From Aminiphilus circumscriptus DSM 16581 (GTDB taxonomy: Bacteria; Synergistota; Synergistia; Synergistales; Aminiphilaceae): 64,000 bases of DNA. The DNA is taken from assembly GCF_000526375.1 (NCBI RefSeq), contig NZ_JAFY01000007.1:620001-684000 (forward strand). Reading direction: 5' to 3'. Position numbers and translations under genes: made by a program. A model generated the notes under the pieces. The model saw nothing but the letters and a program-made list of their open reading frames with translations. It made no database searches and had not been told where the DNA came from. Positions 8,881 through 18,494 of this stretch are shown piece by piece. Numbering within the stretch: position 1 is the stretch's first letter; every line of letters starts with the position of its first letter.

Positions 8881-8908
8881 TAATTCGTGCCCCTGGAACC
8901 ACCGATAA
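8881..8908 (+). promoter_or_regulatory. Sigma-28 (FliA)-like promoter before fliS
   Basis: TAAT (8881-8884) and ACCGATAA (8901-8908) are spaced by 16 bases, close to the flagellar sigma-28 consensus TAAA-N15-GCCGATAA. The predicted start lies just before the fliS ribosome binding site. The match is good at -10 and only partial at -35. Confidence 0.45.
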
Positions 8909-8929
8909 TGAACAAGGGAGGGATGGGGC

Positions 8930-9415
8930 ATGAACGATGAAAAAAAGGTACAGAAGGCTCAGGAAGCGTATAGGGCCAACCAAATACAGACCGCATCGCG
9001 GGAACAATTGCTTCTGATAACCTATGACATCGGTATCAATGCGTGCAAAGCCGCCGAGGAGGGCCTTCGGAAAAACGAGATAGAGACTGTGAACGAGAGC
9101 CTCAAACGTGCTCAGGCAGTTCTTCGTGAACTGATGGTCACGCTTGATGTCGAAGCGGGCGGAGAAGTGGCACAGAATCTTCTGCGACTCTATGATTTTA
9201 TGTATTATCGCCTTGTGGACGCGAATGTACGCAAAGACGTTCTTCTAGTAATTGCCGTTCGAGAAATGTTCCAGGAATTGCGCAACACTTGGGCGGAAGC
9301 CATTGAAAAACTGAAGGCAGAAGAGCTTTTGGTGAAACAGGAAGAAGTCCGCACCTCTCCGGTTTCTGCAGGTTCCCAGAGCGGACATCAAGGAGGGGTG
9401 AACTTTGCCGGATGA
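8930..9415 (+). CDS. fliS: Flagellar export chaperone FliS
   Basis: FliS binds the C-terminus of flagellin in the cytoplasm and prevents premature polymerisation before export. The 161-residue protein shows the family N-terminus AYRANQIQTASREQLLLITYD and is helical throughout. The C-terminal 25 residues are a polar tail. The ATG has GGGAGGGATGGGG upstream. The 3' end overlaps the next gene, a probable FlgN-like chaperone, by 11 bases. This pair implies a motile organism; flagellin and hook genes are not in the window. Confidence 0.9.
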   Translation: MNDEKKVQKAQEAYRANQIQTASREQLLLITYDIGINACKAAEEGLRKNEIETVNESLKRAQAVLRELMVTLDVEAGGEVAQNLLRLYDFMYYRLVDANVRKDVLLVIAVREMFQELRNTWAEAIEKLKAEELLVKQEEVRTSPVSAGSQSGHQGGVNFAG

Positions 9416-9914
9416 ATTGAAGGAGCAACTTCACGAATTGCTTCTCCTGGAAAAAGCGCTGTACGAAGAATTGGACGGCATGGTTGGTAAGGAAGAGCAC
9501 TACGTTCAGGAAGAGAACTGGAGTGCTCTGCTTGCGGTTCTGCAGGAAAAGCAGAGCATTATTTCCCGTCAGGAGATCCTCCAGGAATCCTGGAAAGGGT
9601 TTTCTTCTCTCTTGGACGTGCACGGCGGTCGGGAGAGTCCCGCTTTTTGGGATGCCGTGGCGAAGCGTGTCGGAGAGAGTGCGTATAAGGAAATCAAAGC
9701 CCTCATCCACGAACTTCGCTCTCTTGCCGCGGGGACTCTTGAGCGAGAACGCAGCGTCCAGGAAACTCTCGAGAATCACCTTGAGGATCTGCGGAGACGG
9801 ATGCTTCAGATGCAACAGGGCAAACAGGCATTTCAGGGATACCTGAAGAGTGGTTCCTCCATCGCACAACCAAGGAACAGCTTCGATAGCGCCTCGAAAA
9901 AAACGCTTCCGTGA
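9405..9914 (+). CDS. FlgN-like flagellar protein
   Basis: This 169-residue, nearly all-helical, acidic protein starts with leucine-rich LKEQLHELLLLEKALYEEL, resembling the FlgN family of chaperones for hook-associated proteins FlgK and FlgL. The call rests on this pattern and on its position overlapping fliS; the sequence match itself is weak. The start is TTG with AAGGAGGGGTG just upstream. The 3' end overlaps the proposed start of the protease gene, suggesting translational coupling. Confidence 0.65.
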   Translation: MPDELKEQLHELLLLEKALYEELDGMVGKEEHYVQEENWSALLAVLQEKQSIISRQEILQESWKGFSSLLDVHGGRESPAFWDAVAKRVGESAYKEIKALIHELRSLAAGTLERERSVQETLENHLEDLRRRMLQMQQGKQAFQGYLKSGSSIAQPRNSFDSASKKTLP

Positions 9915-11107
9915 AGATGAAGATGTTTATTGTCTCCCTTTTTCCGCAGGTGTTTTCGTTCCCCTCTCGGCATGTTTCCTTTATATGGCGATCCTGCGGA
10001 CGAACTTCGTTCCGCTCCGTTTTTTCGTGGTTCGCCGTTTTTCTTGCGTTCTGTCTTCCCGCAGTAACGTTCGCGGACACCGGCGGAACCTCCTCCATAT
10101 CCGGACCGGAAGTGAAGAAAGAGCTTGAACTGGGCGAAAAAGTCGCTGCGGAAATTGAGGGACACTGGAACCGAATCGTCGATCCCGCAAAGATTGCCCA
10201 TGTATCCATGATTGCGGAGAAACTGATCCCCCATCTGGAGCGAACTCTTCCCTTTGAGGTTCGCCTTATCGAAGACAAAACACCCAACGCATTTGCTCTT
10301 CCCGGAGGCATCGTTTTCGTCACTACAGGGATGCTCGACTTTGTCCGGAGCGATCACGAGCTGGCGGCCATTCTCGCGCATGAATTCATTCATACCGATC
10401 GACGTCATGGAATGATTCAGGTTGCCCGGAACGAACGATTGAACCTGCTTTCTCTCGCCGTCGTCATTGCATCGAAAGGACAAGGAGCGGCTCTTTTGAT
10501 GGCCGGCCTTGCCCAGGTAGCCATTATGAACAACTACAGCAGGGACCTCGAGGAAGAAGCGGACCGGGAGGGACTTGCCGTCCTCTTCCATGCCGGCTAC
10601 GAACCCTCCGGCATGGTTACGGTCATGGAACGTCTTTCCGAGGAAAAACTCAAGCGTCCCTACGTAGACCCGGGTATTTTTCAGAGCCATCCCGATGTAG
10701 AGGATCGCGTGAACTATCTCATTGAGACCATGCGGAACAATGGGTGGAAACTTCAGCGAAAGATTCCCCTGCGTCTCCTTCGTCCGCGGTGGATCGACAA
10801 GGAAGGACGCTCCTCGCTCTTTCTCGACCAAACGTTGATCTGGTCTGTTCCTGAGGGGGTTCTCTCAAAAAAAGAAATGAACGCTCTCGTTGAGGTGCTC
10901 GACGAAAATCTTCAGCTCGAACTTCCACCGTACGACATTCACCTGCTCGAAGAAGATGGGAGTTCCGTTTTCAGAATAGGATTTTCTCTCTTTTTGAAAG
11001 AACCCCTACCAGTAGGAGCGGATCCACTTCCCCAGGTACGGGAACGATTGCTTCAGGCCCTCCGGGAGGCCCAACGAAAACACCCCCTCGGGAACTATCT
11101 CAGGTGA
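9911..11107 (+). CDS. M48-family zinc metalloprotease, exported or membrane-anchored
   Basis: The 398-residue product has an N-terminal hydrophobic segment (SVFSWFAVFLAFCLPAVTFA, about residues 36-55) that is a likely signal peptide ending AFA-type. The M48 catalytic HEFIH is followed by the third zinc ligand in EEEADREGL. These are features of BepA/YfgC-like proteases that handle envelope proteins. The C-terminal third, after about residue 270, has no motif I recognise. The start is uncertain: GTG 9911, ATG 9917 and ATG 9923 all lack a good ribosome binding site and overlap the FlgN-like gene, so coupling to it is plausible. Confidence 0.85.
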   Translation: MKMKMFIVSLFPQVFSFPSRHVSFIWRSCGRTSFRSVFSWFAVFLAFCLPAVTFADTGGTSSISGPEVKKELELGEKVAAEIEGHWNRIVDPAKIAHVSMIAEKLIPHLERTLPFEVRLIEDKTPNAFALPGGIVFVTTGMLDFVRSDHELAAILAHEFIHTDRRHGMIQVARNERLNLLSLAVVIASKGQGAALLMAGLAQVAIMNNYSRDLEEEADREGLAVLFHAGYEPSGMVTVMERLSEEKLKRPYVDPGIFQSHPDVEDRVNYLIETMRNNGWKLQRKIPLRLLRPRWIDKEGRSSLFLDQTLIWSVPEGVLSKKEMNALVEVLDENLQLELPPYDIHLLEEDGSSVFRIGFSLFLKEPLPVGADPLPQVRERLLQALREAQRKHPLGNYLR

Positions 11108-11185
11108 GCATTTCCGCATCTTCAGCTTGATCGTCCCTCCGTGTTACACTGAAAAGGAGATTCGTGCGCGAATGGGGGAATAAAC

Positions 11186-13009
11186 ATGGCGCACATGGCG
11201 CTCTACCGGAGATACCGGCCACAGAGATTCGCTGATGTGGCCGGTCAAGATGCCGCTGTGGGCGTTCTTCAGCGTTCCGTTGCGGAAGGACGGTTGGCTC
11301 ATGCCTACCTCTTTTCCGGTCCCAGGGGATGCGGCAAGACGAGTCTTGCCAGAATCGTCGCAAAGGTCCTGAACTGCAGTGATCCTTCGTCTGGTCCGGA
11401 ACCCTGCGGCCAGTGCGAATCCTGCCGGGGAATCGCAAGAGGCGACAGCCTTGACGTCGTCGAAATCGACGGTGCTTCAAACCGAGGGATCGACGAGATT
11501 CGTGAACTGAAAGCTCATGTCGGTCTCGCTCCTTTTGGGGGAAAGCGGAAAACATATATTGTGGACGAAGTGCATATGTTGACGGAAGCGGCGTTCAACG
11601 CCCTTCTCAAGACCCTGGAGGAGCCCCCACCCTTTGTCCTGTTCATTTTGGCCACGACGGAGCCGCATAAGGTGCCTGTGACAATCCGGTCCCGTTGTCA
11701 ACATATTCCCCTGCACCGGATCGATGGGAATACCCTTGTGCGGCGCCTTCGTTCCGTTGCCGTTGCAGAGGGCGTCCCCTTCGAAGAACCCTGTCTCTGG
11801 GAAATAGCCAGGCAGGCGGATGGAGCGATGCGCGATGCACTTTCTCTTGCGGAACAGGTCATCGCCCTCGGAGAGGGAAGCCTCTCTTTGAATGCCATCG
11901 AAGGAGTTCTCGGTGGCGGGAGCCGAAGGGAATTGGAGCGTGTCCTCGTCCATTTGGAGAAAACTCCCGGAGATGCACTGTCGTTTTTGGAAGGACTCCT
12001 CGGAAGAGGAGCGAATCCGGAACGCCTTTTTGAAAGCCTTTTTCTTCTGTTTCGTGATCTGTGGGTGGTCCGTTCTTGGGGGGAAAAAGCTCTGGAGAAG
12101 AACTCCTTGTCCGAAGAGGAAATTGCGTTCGTGCTTGAATGTGCGCCCCGATGGCGTGCGGAAATTCTGTGGAGGGGCATGCATTTCTGTGCGCGCTGGC
12201 TTCCCAGGTTGCGTATGGGCGTTCGGGGAGATCTCCTGGTGGCTCTTCTCGTCGGGGAAATGTCTCATTTTTCAGAATCCGAGCAGGGCCGACCTTTTAC
12301 GCTTCCTCGACAGGAAAAAAACATGTCACTCCTGGCAAAATCCTTGCCTCTGGAAGAACGACACGTCGAGCCGGAGAACTTCCCCGAGGGAGTTCCCTTT
12401 CTTCCAGAAGAGATGGAGACTGTGGTAATTTCTCGACAATCCGACGCAAATGACACCGTCCCCGTGTTTGTCGGAGACAACGTGCTGTCCGAGGTAGATC
12501 CGGACGAACCACCCGACTGCTCGCCCCAGGCATGGGAGCGATTGCTGCGACACCTGGCGCAAAAGGACCCCGCTCTTGCCGCGGCACTCGTAAATGCTTC
12601 TGTCCGTTGCGGCGACGGCATTCTTCAGATTTGCCTTCCTGAAAAAGCGGAGTTTTCCTGTTCCATTCTCGCCTCCGAACGAGGTGCGGCAACCCTGTTG
12701 CGACATATCAACCGTTTCATCGGGGACTTCCGAATCTCACTCCTTTGCGGCACGAAGGAGACGTTTTTGGAACAAAGGCCCTTGTCTCCGGAAACCTCTT
12801 CTCCGGAGGGAACAGGGCAACTGTTCTCGGTTCCGTCCACCGTATCCCAGACCCTCACGCATCCTGCTCCGGAAAAAGACGTTTCCTCTCCGGCGCAGGA
12901 GGAGAAAGCGGATGATCCGGTTCGGCAACTCCTGGCGTGGGTCCAGGGAGAGATCCTGATGGTTCGAAACGAAGAAGAGGAAAAATCGGAAGAGGTGACC
13001 GAGGAGTGA
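11186..13009 (+). CDS. dnaX: DNA polymerase III subunits gamma/tau
   Basis: DnaX is the clamp-loader ATPase. The 607-residue product begins ALYRRYRPQ and has Walker A GPRGCGKT at 45-52, a four-cysteine zinc module (CNCSD, CGQCESC), and Walker B with VDEVHMLT. The sensor 1 region is LATTEPHKVP. Residues beyond about 375 are the variable tau region. A slippery A-AAA-AAC heptamer sits at the boundary near codon 377 and could produce a shorter gamma form. The ATG at 11186 has GGGGGA upstream; ATG 11195 is possible. The stop overlaps the dnaE start by four bases. Confidence 0.95.
   Translation: MAHMALYRRYRPQRFADVAGQDAAVGVLQRSVAEGRLAHAYLFSGPRGCGKTSLARIVAKVLNCSDPSSGPEPCGQCESCRGIARGDSLDVVEIDGASNRGIDEIRELKAHVGLAPFGGKRKTYIVDEVHMLTEAAFNALLKTLEEPPPFVLFILATTEPHKVPVTIRSRCQHIPLHRIDGNTLVRRLRSVAVAEGVPFEEPCLWEIARQADGAMRDALSLAEQVIALGEGSLSLNAIEGVLGGGSRRELERVLVHLEKTPGDALSFLEGLLGRGANPERLFESLFLLFRDLWVVRSWGEKALEKNSLSEEEIAFVLECAPRWRAEILWRGMHFCARWLPRLRMGVRGDLLVALLVGEMSHFSESEQGRPFTLPRQEKNMSLLAKSLPLEERHVEPENFPEGVPFLPEEMETVVISRQSDANDTVPVFVGDNVLSEVDPDEPPDCSPQAWERLLRHLAQKDPALAAALVNASVRCGDGILQICLPEKAEFSCSILASERGAATLLRHINRFIGDFRISLLCGTKETFLEQRPLSPETSSPEGTGQLFSVPSTVSQTLTHPAPEKDVSSPAQEEKADDPVRQLLAWVQGEILMVRNEEEEKSEEVTEE
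12315..12321 (+). promoter_or_regulatory. Candidate programmed frameshift site in dnaX
   Basis: Seven consecutive A residues are read in frame as GAA AAA AAC, which places a canonical X-XXY-YYZ heptamer (A-AAA-AAC) at codon 377. A -1 slip would add about 44 codons and stop at 12453, giving a gamma-like protein of roughly 420 residues. A small 5-base-pair hairpin (12334-12338 with 12344-12348) lies 12 bases downstream. This is inferred from sequence only. Confidence 0.4.
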
Positions 13010-16000
13010 AGCATCCTTTCGTGCATCTTCATGTGCACAGTGAATACAGCCTCCTCGACGGGGCAATCCGGTGCACCGATCTTGCCAGGCGAACCGCCGA
13101 ATTCCAGAGCCCGGCCGTGGCACTCACGGATCACGGCGCAATGTACGGTACCGTCGAATTCTACGAAAAGTGCCTGGAAAAGAATATCAAACCCATCATC
13201 GGATGCGAAGTCTACGTGGATCCCCAAGGGTATACTTGCCGCGACAAAAGAGGGAGGAATCATCATCTGCTCCTCCTGGCGGCAAACCAGGAGGGATACC
13301 ACAATCTCGTCAAGCTTGTCTCCATCGCCAACACCGACGGTTTCTACTTCAAGCCGCGTATCGACCACGAACTGCTTGCGCGATACGCCCGAGGACTCAT
13401 CGGTTCGTCAGCTTGCCTGGCCGGAGAGATCCCCTCTCTTCTCCTCGAAGGCGATGAAGAGGGCGCATGCGAGAGGGCATCCCTCTATCAGGACATTCTG
13501 GGAGAGGGAAACTTCTACCTGGAACTCATGCACAATGCCCTCTCGGAACAGGCCCTGGCAAACAAAGGGCTTCTGCGCGTGTCGGAACGGACGGGCATTC
13601 CCATCATCGCCACAAACGATGCGCATTACCTGAACGCGGCGGATGCTTCCTGGCACGAGGTGCTGCTGTGCGTACAGACCAACAGCACCATCAACGACCC
13701 AGGACGGTACCGTTTCGGTGCTTCGGATTTCTATCTTCGATCCCCCGAGGAAATGTGGATGCTCTTTGGAGACGAGCTACCCCATGCGTTGAAGAACACC
13801 GTGGAGATCGCCGAGCGCTGTTCCGTGTCCTTTGTCTTCGGACAGTACCAGTTGCCGCATTTTTCGCTCCCTGAAGGTGAGACGCTTGAATCCCACTTGG
13901 AGCGCGTTGCCCGGGAAGGACTGCTTTCACGCTTTCCCGAGGGACCCGGAGCTGAGTACGAAAAAAGACTGGAGTACGAACTCGGCGTCATCAACCAGAT
14001 GGGGTTTGCCGGATACTTTCTGATTGTGGCCGATTTCATCAATGCGGCGAAAGAGCGAAGCATCCCCGTCGGCCCCGGACGCGGCTCCGCTGCGGGGTCG
14101 CTTGTCGCGTACGCACTGCGGATCACGGAACTCGATCCCATACGATACACACTTCTTTTCGAGCGTTTTCTCAATCCCGAGCGCATCAGCATGCCCGATA
14201 TCGACACGGATATCTCCGACAAACGCCGGGACGAGGTCCTGGAATACGTGGTGCAGAAATACGGAAGAGAGAACGTATCGCAGATCATCACTTTCGACCG
14301 AATGAAGAGCAAGGCCGCCGTCAAGGACGTGGCGAGAGCGCTCGCCATTCCCTATGCCGAGGCGGACAAGGTGGCGAAACTGATCCCGGACGGTGTGAAG
14401 AGCATTTCCGAGGCAGTTGAAAAGTCTCCGGACCTGGCTGCGCTCAGGAAGGCGGATGCCGCTGTGGCCAACCTCCTCGACGTGGCGGGAAGCATCGAGG
14501 GTCTTGCACGGCATTGCTCACAGCACGCGGCGGGAGTGGTCATCGCTCCCACAGCCATCACGGATATCGTGCCGGTTCGGCGCATAGGGAACGATCAGGT
14601 GGTCACACAGTTCGCCATGGAGCCGGTGGAAAAGCTCGGGCTGGTCAAAATGGACTTTCTCGGCCTCCGGACCCTCTCCCTTATCGAGGACACGCTGGCG
14701 AACATCGCGTCCAACGGGAAAACCGTTCCCGACGTGAACCGAATACCCCTGGACGATGCCGCCACATTCCGGTTGCTTCAGGCGGCGGACACTATGGGCA
14801 TCTTCCAGCTTGAATCGGGCGGCATGCGGCAACTCCTGAAACGGCTCAAACCAGATACGTTTGAGGACATCATCGCCGTGTTGGCCCTCTACCGCCCGGG
14901 ACCTCTGGAGAGCGGCATGGTGGACCAGTACATCAAACGGAAGCACGGACAGGCTCCAGTGGAATATCTGCATCCACGTCTCGAGGAGGTTCTGAGGGAA
15001 ACATACGGGGTGATCCTTTATCAGGAGCAGGTCATGAAAATCGCTTCAGAACTCGCGGGATTCAGCCTCGGCGAAGCGGATCTGTTGCGACGGGCCATGG
15101 GAAAGAAAAAAGAGGACGTTATGCTGCAACAAAAGGGAGCTTTTGTCGAGGGATGTGTAGCTCAGGGCGTCTCCCGAGAAAAGGCGGAGGAAATCTTCGA
15201 CATCATTCTGGTCTTCGCCGGATATGGATTCAACAAATCTCACAGTGCAGCCTACGCTCTCATCAGCTATCAGACCGCCTATCTCAAGGCACACTATCGG
15301 GCGGAATTCCTCGCGGCGTTTCTGTCCAGCCAGATTGGGTCGAAGATGGACGTGCTCGCCCGATATGTCCGGGCTGTGCGGGAATCAGGTGTGCAAGTGA
15401 GTCCTCCTCATGTCAACGAATCTGGAGCGAATTTCACCGTGGTTGACGAGGTGATACGGTTTGGTTTGAGTGCGGTGGCGCGGGTGGGAGATACGGCAGT
15501 GGAGGCGATTCTCGCAGCACGTCTCAAGGAAGGACCGTTTCGCTCCCTCTGGAACTTCTGCAACCGTGTGGACCTTCGCGTCGTCAACAGATCCATCGTC
15601 GAAAACCTTGTCAAGGCCGGTGCCTTCGATGGGCTTGGAGGCAACAGGAGGCAGCTTCTCCAGGTGCTCGAGGAATTCATTCGTCATGTTCAGGCTCAGG
15701 AAAAGCAGGGAGCGCAGCGTTCGCTCTTCGAGATCGCCCCGGAGGACGAAGCTCCTGAAGAACCTCCGCTTCCGAATCTCGACGAGTATTCCAGAAACGA
15801 ACTCCTCGAATTCGAGAAGGAGACCCTGGGGCTCTATCTTTCCGGTCATCCTCTTGAGCAGGAGATGGCGCGCTTTCTCCGATACGCCACCTGCACCATT
15901 GAAGACCTTGCTCACTGGACGTCTCCGGATGTTCCCGCAACCGTGGGTGGTATGATCGTAGCGGCCCAGGAGAAGTACACGAAACGGGGAGAGCCCATGG

Positions 16001-16419
16001 GTATCCTTGAAATAGAAGACACGAATGCGAAGATCGAAGTGGTATGCTTTCCAAAAACCTGGATGAAAGCAAAAGCTTTGGCCGTTTCCGGGAACTACGT
16101 GCTCGTTCTAGGAAAAATCCAGGATAGAGGTGGCTTGAATCTGCTTGCGGACGAGGTTCTCCTCCTGGATCAGGCCGAACGGGAAAGAGCACCGTGGATG
16201 CGTTTGCACGTTGATTCCTTTGGTCTGGATGCGACCCGTATCCGCGACTTGGTTCGGGAACTCAAGGGGAATCCCGGGCCAAATCCGGTTCTCCTCGAAA
16301 TCGCTGAGCAGGGAAGATCCACGCTGATCAGGTTGAAGGACGTGAAGGTGGCTGCCCAGGAGCCCTTTGCGACACGTCTCAGCGAAATGCTCGACGGCGC
16401 GGTGGAGGTTCGTGTGTAG
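13006..16419 (+). CDS. dnaE: DNA polymerase III alpha subunit
   Basis: DnaE is the replicative polymerase, 1137 residues, close to the usual 1150. The N-terminal PHP domain begins HLHVHSEYSLLDGAIR. The polymerase palm carries PVGPGRGSAAGS and the catalytic acidic motif PDIDTD. The C-terminal part contains an OB-fold that starts near VGGMIVAAQEKYTKRGEPMG. There is no inserted DnaQ-like exonuclease, so this is the DnaE type, not PolC. The GTG start at 13006 overlaps the dnaX stop (GTGA) and is preceded by GAAGAGGTGACC. Linkage of dnaX and dnaE suggests coordinated expression of polymerase and clamp loader. Confidence 0.96.
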   Translation: MKHPFVHLHVHSEYSLLDGAIRCTDLARRTAEFQSPAVALTDHGAMYGTVEFYEKCLEKNIKPIIGCEVYVDPQGYTCRDKRGRNHHLLLLAANQEGYHNLVKLVSIANTDGFYFKPRIDHELLARYARGLIGSSACLAGEIPSLLLEGDEEGACERASLYQDILGEGNFYLELMHNALSEQALANKGLLRVSERTGIPIIATNDAHYLNAADASWHEVLLCVQTNSTINDPGRYRFGASDFYLRSPEEMWMLFGDELPHALKNTVEIAERCSVSFVFGQYQLPHFSLPEGETLESHLERVAREGLLSRFPEGPGAEYEKRLEYELGVINQMGFAGYFLIVADFINAAKERSIPVGPGRGSAAGSLVAYALRITELDPIRYTLLFERFLNPERISMPDIDTDISDKRRDEVLEYVVQKYGRENVSQIITFDRMKSKAAVKDVARALAIPYAEADKVAKLIPDGVKSISEAVEKSPDLAALRKADAAVANLLDVAGSIEGLARHCSQHAAGVVIAPTAITDIVPVRRIGNDQVVTQFAMEPVEKLGLVKMDFLGLRTLSLIEDTLANIASNGKTVPDVNRIPLDDAATFRLLQAADTMGIFQLESGGMRQLLKRLKPDTFEDIIAVLALYRPGPLESGMVDQYIKRKHGQAPVEYLHPRLEEVLRETYGVILYQEQVMKIASELAGFSLGEADLLRRAMGKKKEDVMLQQKGAFVEGCVAQGVSREKAEEIFDIILVFAGYGFNKSHSAAYALISYQTAYLKAHYRAEFLAAFLSSQIGSKMDVLARYVRAVRESGVQVSPPHVNESGANFTVVDEVIRFGLSAVARVGDTAVEAILAARLKEGPFRSLWNFCNRVDLRVVNRSIVENLVKAGAFDGLGGNRRQLLQVLEEFIRHVQAQEKQGAQRSLFEIAPEDEAPEEPPLPNLDEYSRNELLEFEKETLGLYLSGHPLEQEMARFLRYATCTIEDLAHWTSPDVPATVGGMIVAAQEKYTKRGEPMGILEIEDTNAKIEVVCFPKTWMKAKALAVSGNYVLVLGKIQDRGGLNLLADEVLLLDQAERERAPWMRLHVDSFGLDATRIRDLVRELKGNPGPNPVLLEIAEQGRSTLIRLKDVKVAAQEPFATRLSEMLDGAVEVRV

Positions 16420-16463
16420 TAGAGTAGTTTGAGTCGGGTTTCTCTGGTGGAGGTGGCTGTGTC

Positions 16464-16724
16464 ATGCGGGAGAAGGAGACGACGGGTGCGGCAACCGAGT
16501 CTGTCTTGAGCGATTTCGTCCTTGTCCATGCCCTGGAGGACGGTGTTACCGTCATCGGATTGACACGGGGACAGGAAACACGGTTTACTCATACGGAAAA
16601 GCTGGACAAGGGCGAAGTCTGGGTTTCCCAGTTCACGGAACACACGTCTGCCATGAAGATTCGCGGGAAGGCCCTCATCATTACAAAACATGGGAGCGTC
16701 ACGAGCGGAGGGAGAGAAAAATGA
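16464..16724 (+). CDS. mtrB: trp RNA-binding attenuation protein (TRAP)
   Basis: The 86-residue product matches Bacillus TRAP closely after a 9-residue longer N-terminus. TRAP forms an 11-subunit ring that binds tryptophan and wraps RNA carrying GAG/UAG repeats to attenuate trp genes. The core is [24 protein letters not shown] and [19 protein letters not shown]-contact residues K37, K56 and R58 of Bacillus correspond to K46, K65 and R67. Tryptophan-pocket residues T25, T30 and H51 correspond to T34, T39 and H60. GGAGGTGG precedes the ATG, and the stop overlaps pyk (ATGA). In Bacillus mtrB follows mtrA (folE); here it sits between dnaE and pyk. No trp gene or anti-TRAP is in the window. Confidence 0.92.
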   Translation: MREKETTGAATESVLSDFVLVHALEDGVTVIGLTRGQETRFTHTEKLDKGEVWVSQFTEHTSAMKIRGKALIITKHGSVTSGGREK

Positions 16725-18475
16725 GAAAAGTCAAGATCGTCTGCACCCTTGGGCCCGCATGCGGTGATTACGATACCTTGCGTGCCATGGCGGCGGCAGG
16801 GATGAACGTGGCGCGTTTCAACTTCAGTCACGGATCCTACGAGGGACATGGCTTGAACCTTGACCAGGTCAGAAATGTGGAGCGGGAACTCAAACGTCCC
16901 ATAGCGACGCTTCTGGATACAAAGGGGCCTGAAATCCGTACGGGTAGGCTGAAGAACGGAAAATCCGTGAACCTGGTCCCTGGAAAGAAAATGCTTCTGA
17001 TTCCCGACGACGGATCGGAGGGAGACGAGTCCTGCGTGGGAATCAGTTATGCAAAGCTTGCGGACGAACTGCAGGTGGGGCAGGATCTCTTCATCGACGA
17101 CGGGACCCTGCATCTTCGGGTCGAAAAGATCGACGAGACGGAGGTACACTGTGTTGTTCTCGTGGGCGGAGAGCTGGGAGAGCGAAAGGGAGTCAACATT
17201 CCGGACGCGGAACTCTCGGTACCGACCCTGACGGAAAAAGACATCGAAGATATCCGCTGGGGCGTGGCTCACGAGATGGAATTTATCGCCGTCTCTTTCG
17301 TGCGCACCCGTGCTGATGTCATGGAAGTCCGTCGGATCATTGAGGAATTTCAGGGACACATGAAGATCATCGCGAAGATCGAAACAAAACAGGCGGTGCA
17401 AAACCTGGAGGAAATCGCCCAAGTCGTCGACGGCATGATGGTCGCCCGGGGGGATTTGGGTGTGGAGATGCCCACGGAGGATGTCCCTCTCGAACAGAAG
17501 CGCATTATCGACATCTGCCGCTCCCAGGGAAAACCGGTCATCGTCGCTACCCAGATGCTCGACTCCATGATCCGGAATCCCCGCCCGACGAGAGCCGAGG
17601 CGAACGACGTGGCCAACGCCGTTCTCGACGGAGCCGACGCAGTGATGCTTTCGGGAGAGACGGCGAAGGGGAAATATCCTGTCCTGGCCGTGGAGACCAT
17701 GTCGAAAATCGTCACCAGAGTCGAGCGGGAGATGGAGAAATGGTCTCGCCACAGCACGATTCCCGTGGCGACAACCTCTGTTCCCGATGCAGTGAGCCAC
17801 GCCGCCGTGCAGATTGCCAAGGACATGAAGGCCCGGAGCATTATCTGTCTTACCCGGAGCGGCAGCACCGCGAGCATGGTGAGCAAGTATCGGCCCGCGT
17901 GTTCCCTTTTGGCCACGACTCCTCTCGTCAGGACGTGGAGACAGCTTGCGCTCGTCTGGGGAGCCTATTCCGTTCTGAAGGAGGAAGCCCCCACGGCGGA
18001 AGAGGCTCTCGAGGCAGGGCTCGCGGCCGCACTCGAAGAGGGCCTTGTCAATGAAGGCGACCTTGTTGTGGTCACCGCCGGCGTTCCCGTGGGCATTCCG
18101 GGAACGACCAACATGGTTCAGGTGCACACCATCGGCCGCATTCTTGTGAAAGGGCTTTCCCTCATCCGCAAGGAAGCTGTGGGACACGTGTGCAAGGCCA
18201 CGACGCCCAAGGAAGCCCTGGAGAAGATGCGGCCGGGGGATGTGCTCGTGGTGCGCCAAACCGACAAGGACTATCTACCTGCCATGAAAAAAGCCTCGGC
18301 GATCATCGCCGAGGAAGGCGGGCTGACCAGCCACGCGGCCATCGTGGCTCTGGAGCTGAACATCCCCTGCGTGGTGAGTGCGGAAAAAGCCATGGAAGTC
18401 CTGCAGGATAATGTTCTTCTCACGGTTGACGGTTCCAGAGGAGTCGTTTACCAGGGGCGGGTCAAACTGCATTGA
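16721..18475 (+). CDS. pyk: Pyruvate kinase with C-terminal PEP-utiliser domain
   Basis: Pyruvate kinase makes pyruvate and ATP from PEP and ADP. The 584-residue product begins [11 protein letters not shown] and has [21 protein letters not shown] and the active-site [10 protein letters not shown]. After the usual 470 residues it carries an extra domain of the PEP-utilising mobile type, [11 protein letters not shown] with His538, as in Bacillus and Geobacillus enzymes. That domain is generally regulatory or structural there. Its ATG overlaps the mtrB stop, so the two are co-translated. Confidence 0.96.
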   Translation: MRKVKIVCTLGPACGDYDTLRAMAAAGMNVARFNFSHGSYEGHGLNLDQVRNVERELKRPIATLLDTKGPEIRTGRLKNGKSVNLVPGKKMLLIPDDGSEGDESCVGISYAKLADELQVGQDLFIDDGTLHLRVEKIDETEVHCVVLVGGELGERKGVNIPDAELSVPTLTEKDIEDIRWGVAHEMEFIAVSFVRTRADVMEVRRIIEEFQGHMKIIAKIETKQAVQNLEEIAQVVDGMMVARGDLGVEMPTEDVPLEQKRIIDICRSQGKPVIVATQMLDSMIRNPRPTRAEANDVANAVLDGADAVMLSGETAKGKYPVLAVETMSKIVTRVEREMEKWSRHSTIPVATTSVPDAVSHAAVQIAKDMKARSIICLTRSGSTASMVSKYRPACSLLATTPLVRTWRQLALVWGAYSVLKEEAPTAEEALEAGLAAALEEGLVNEGDLVVVTAGVPVGIPGTTNMVQVHTIGRILVKGLSLIRKEAVGHVCKATTPKEALEKMRPGDVLVVRQTDKDYLPAMKKASAIIAEEGGLTSHAAIVALELNIPCVVSAEKAMEVLQDNVLLTVDGSRGVVYQGRVKLH

Positions 18476-18494
18476 CGACGGGACACTGTGGGGC

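Noticed and set aside
16417-16478. GAG/TAG triplets around the start of mtrB that might be a TRAP self-binding site
   Set aside because: Only three triplets (TAG, TAG, GAG at 16420-16433) have the 2-3 base spacing; the others are 16-17 bases apart. Known TRAP sites have about nine or more. Probably chance, including the dnaE stop codon.
16589-18259. 556-codon minus-strand frame opposite pyk
   Set aside because: Shadow of pyruvate kinase, which has all its motifs in the plus frame.
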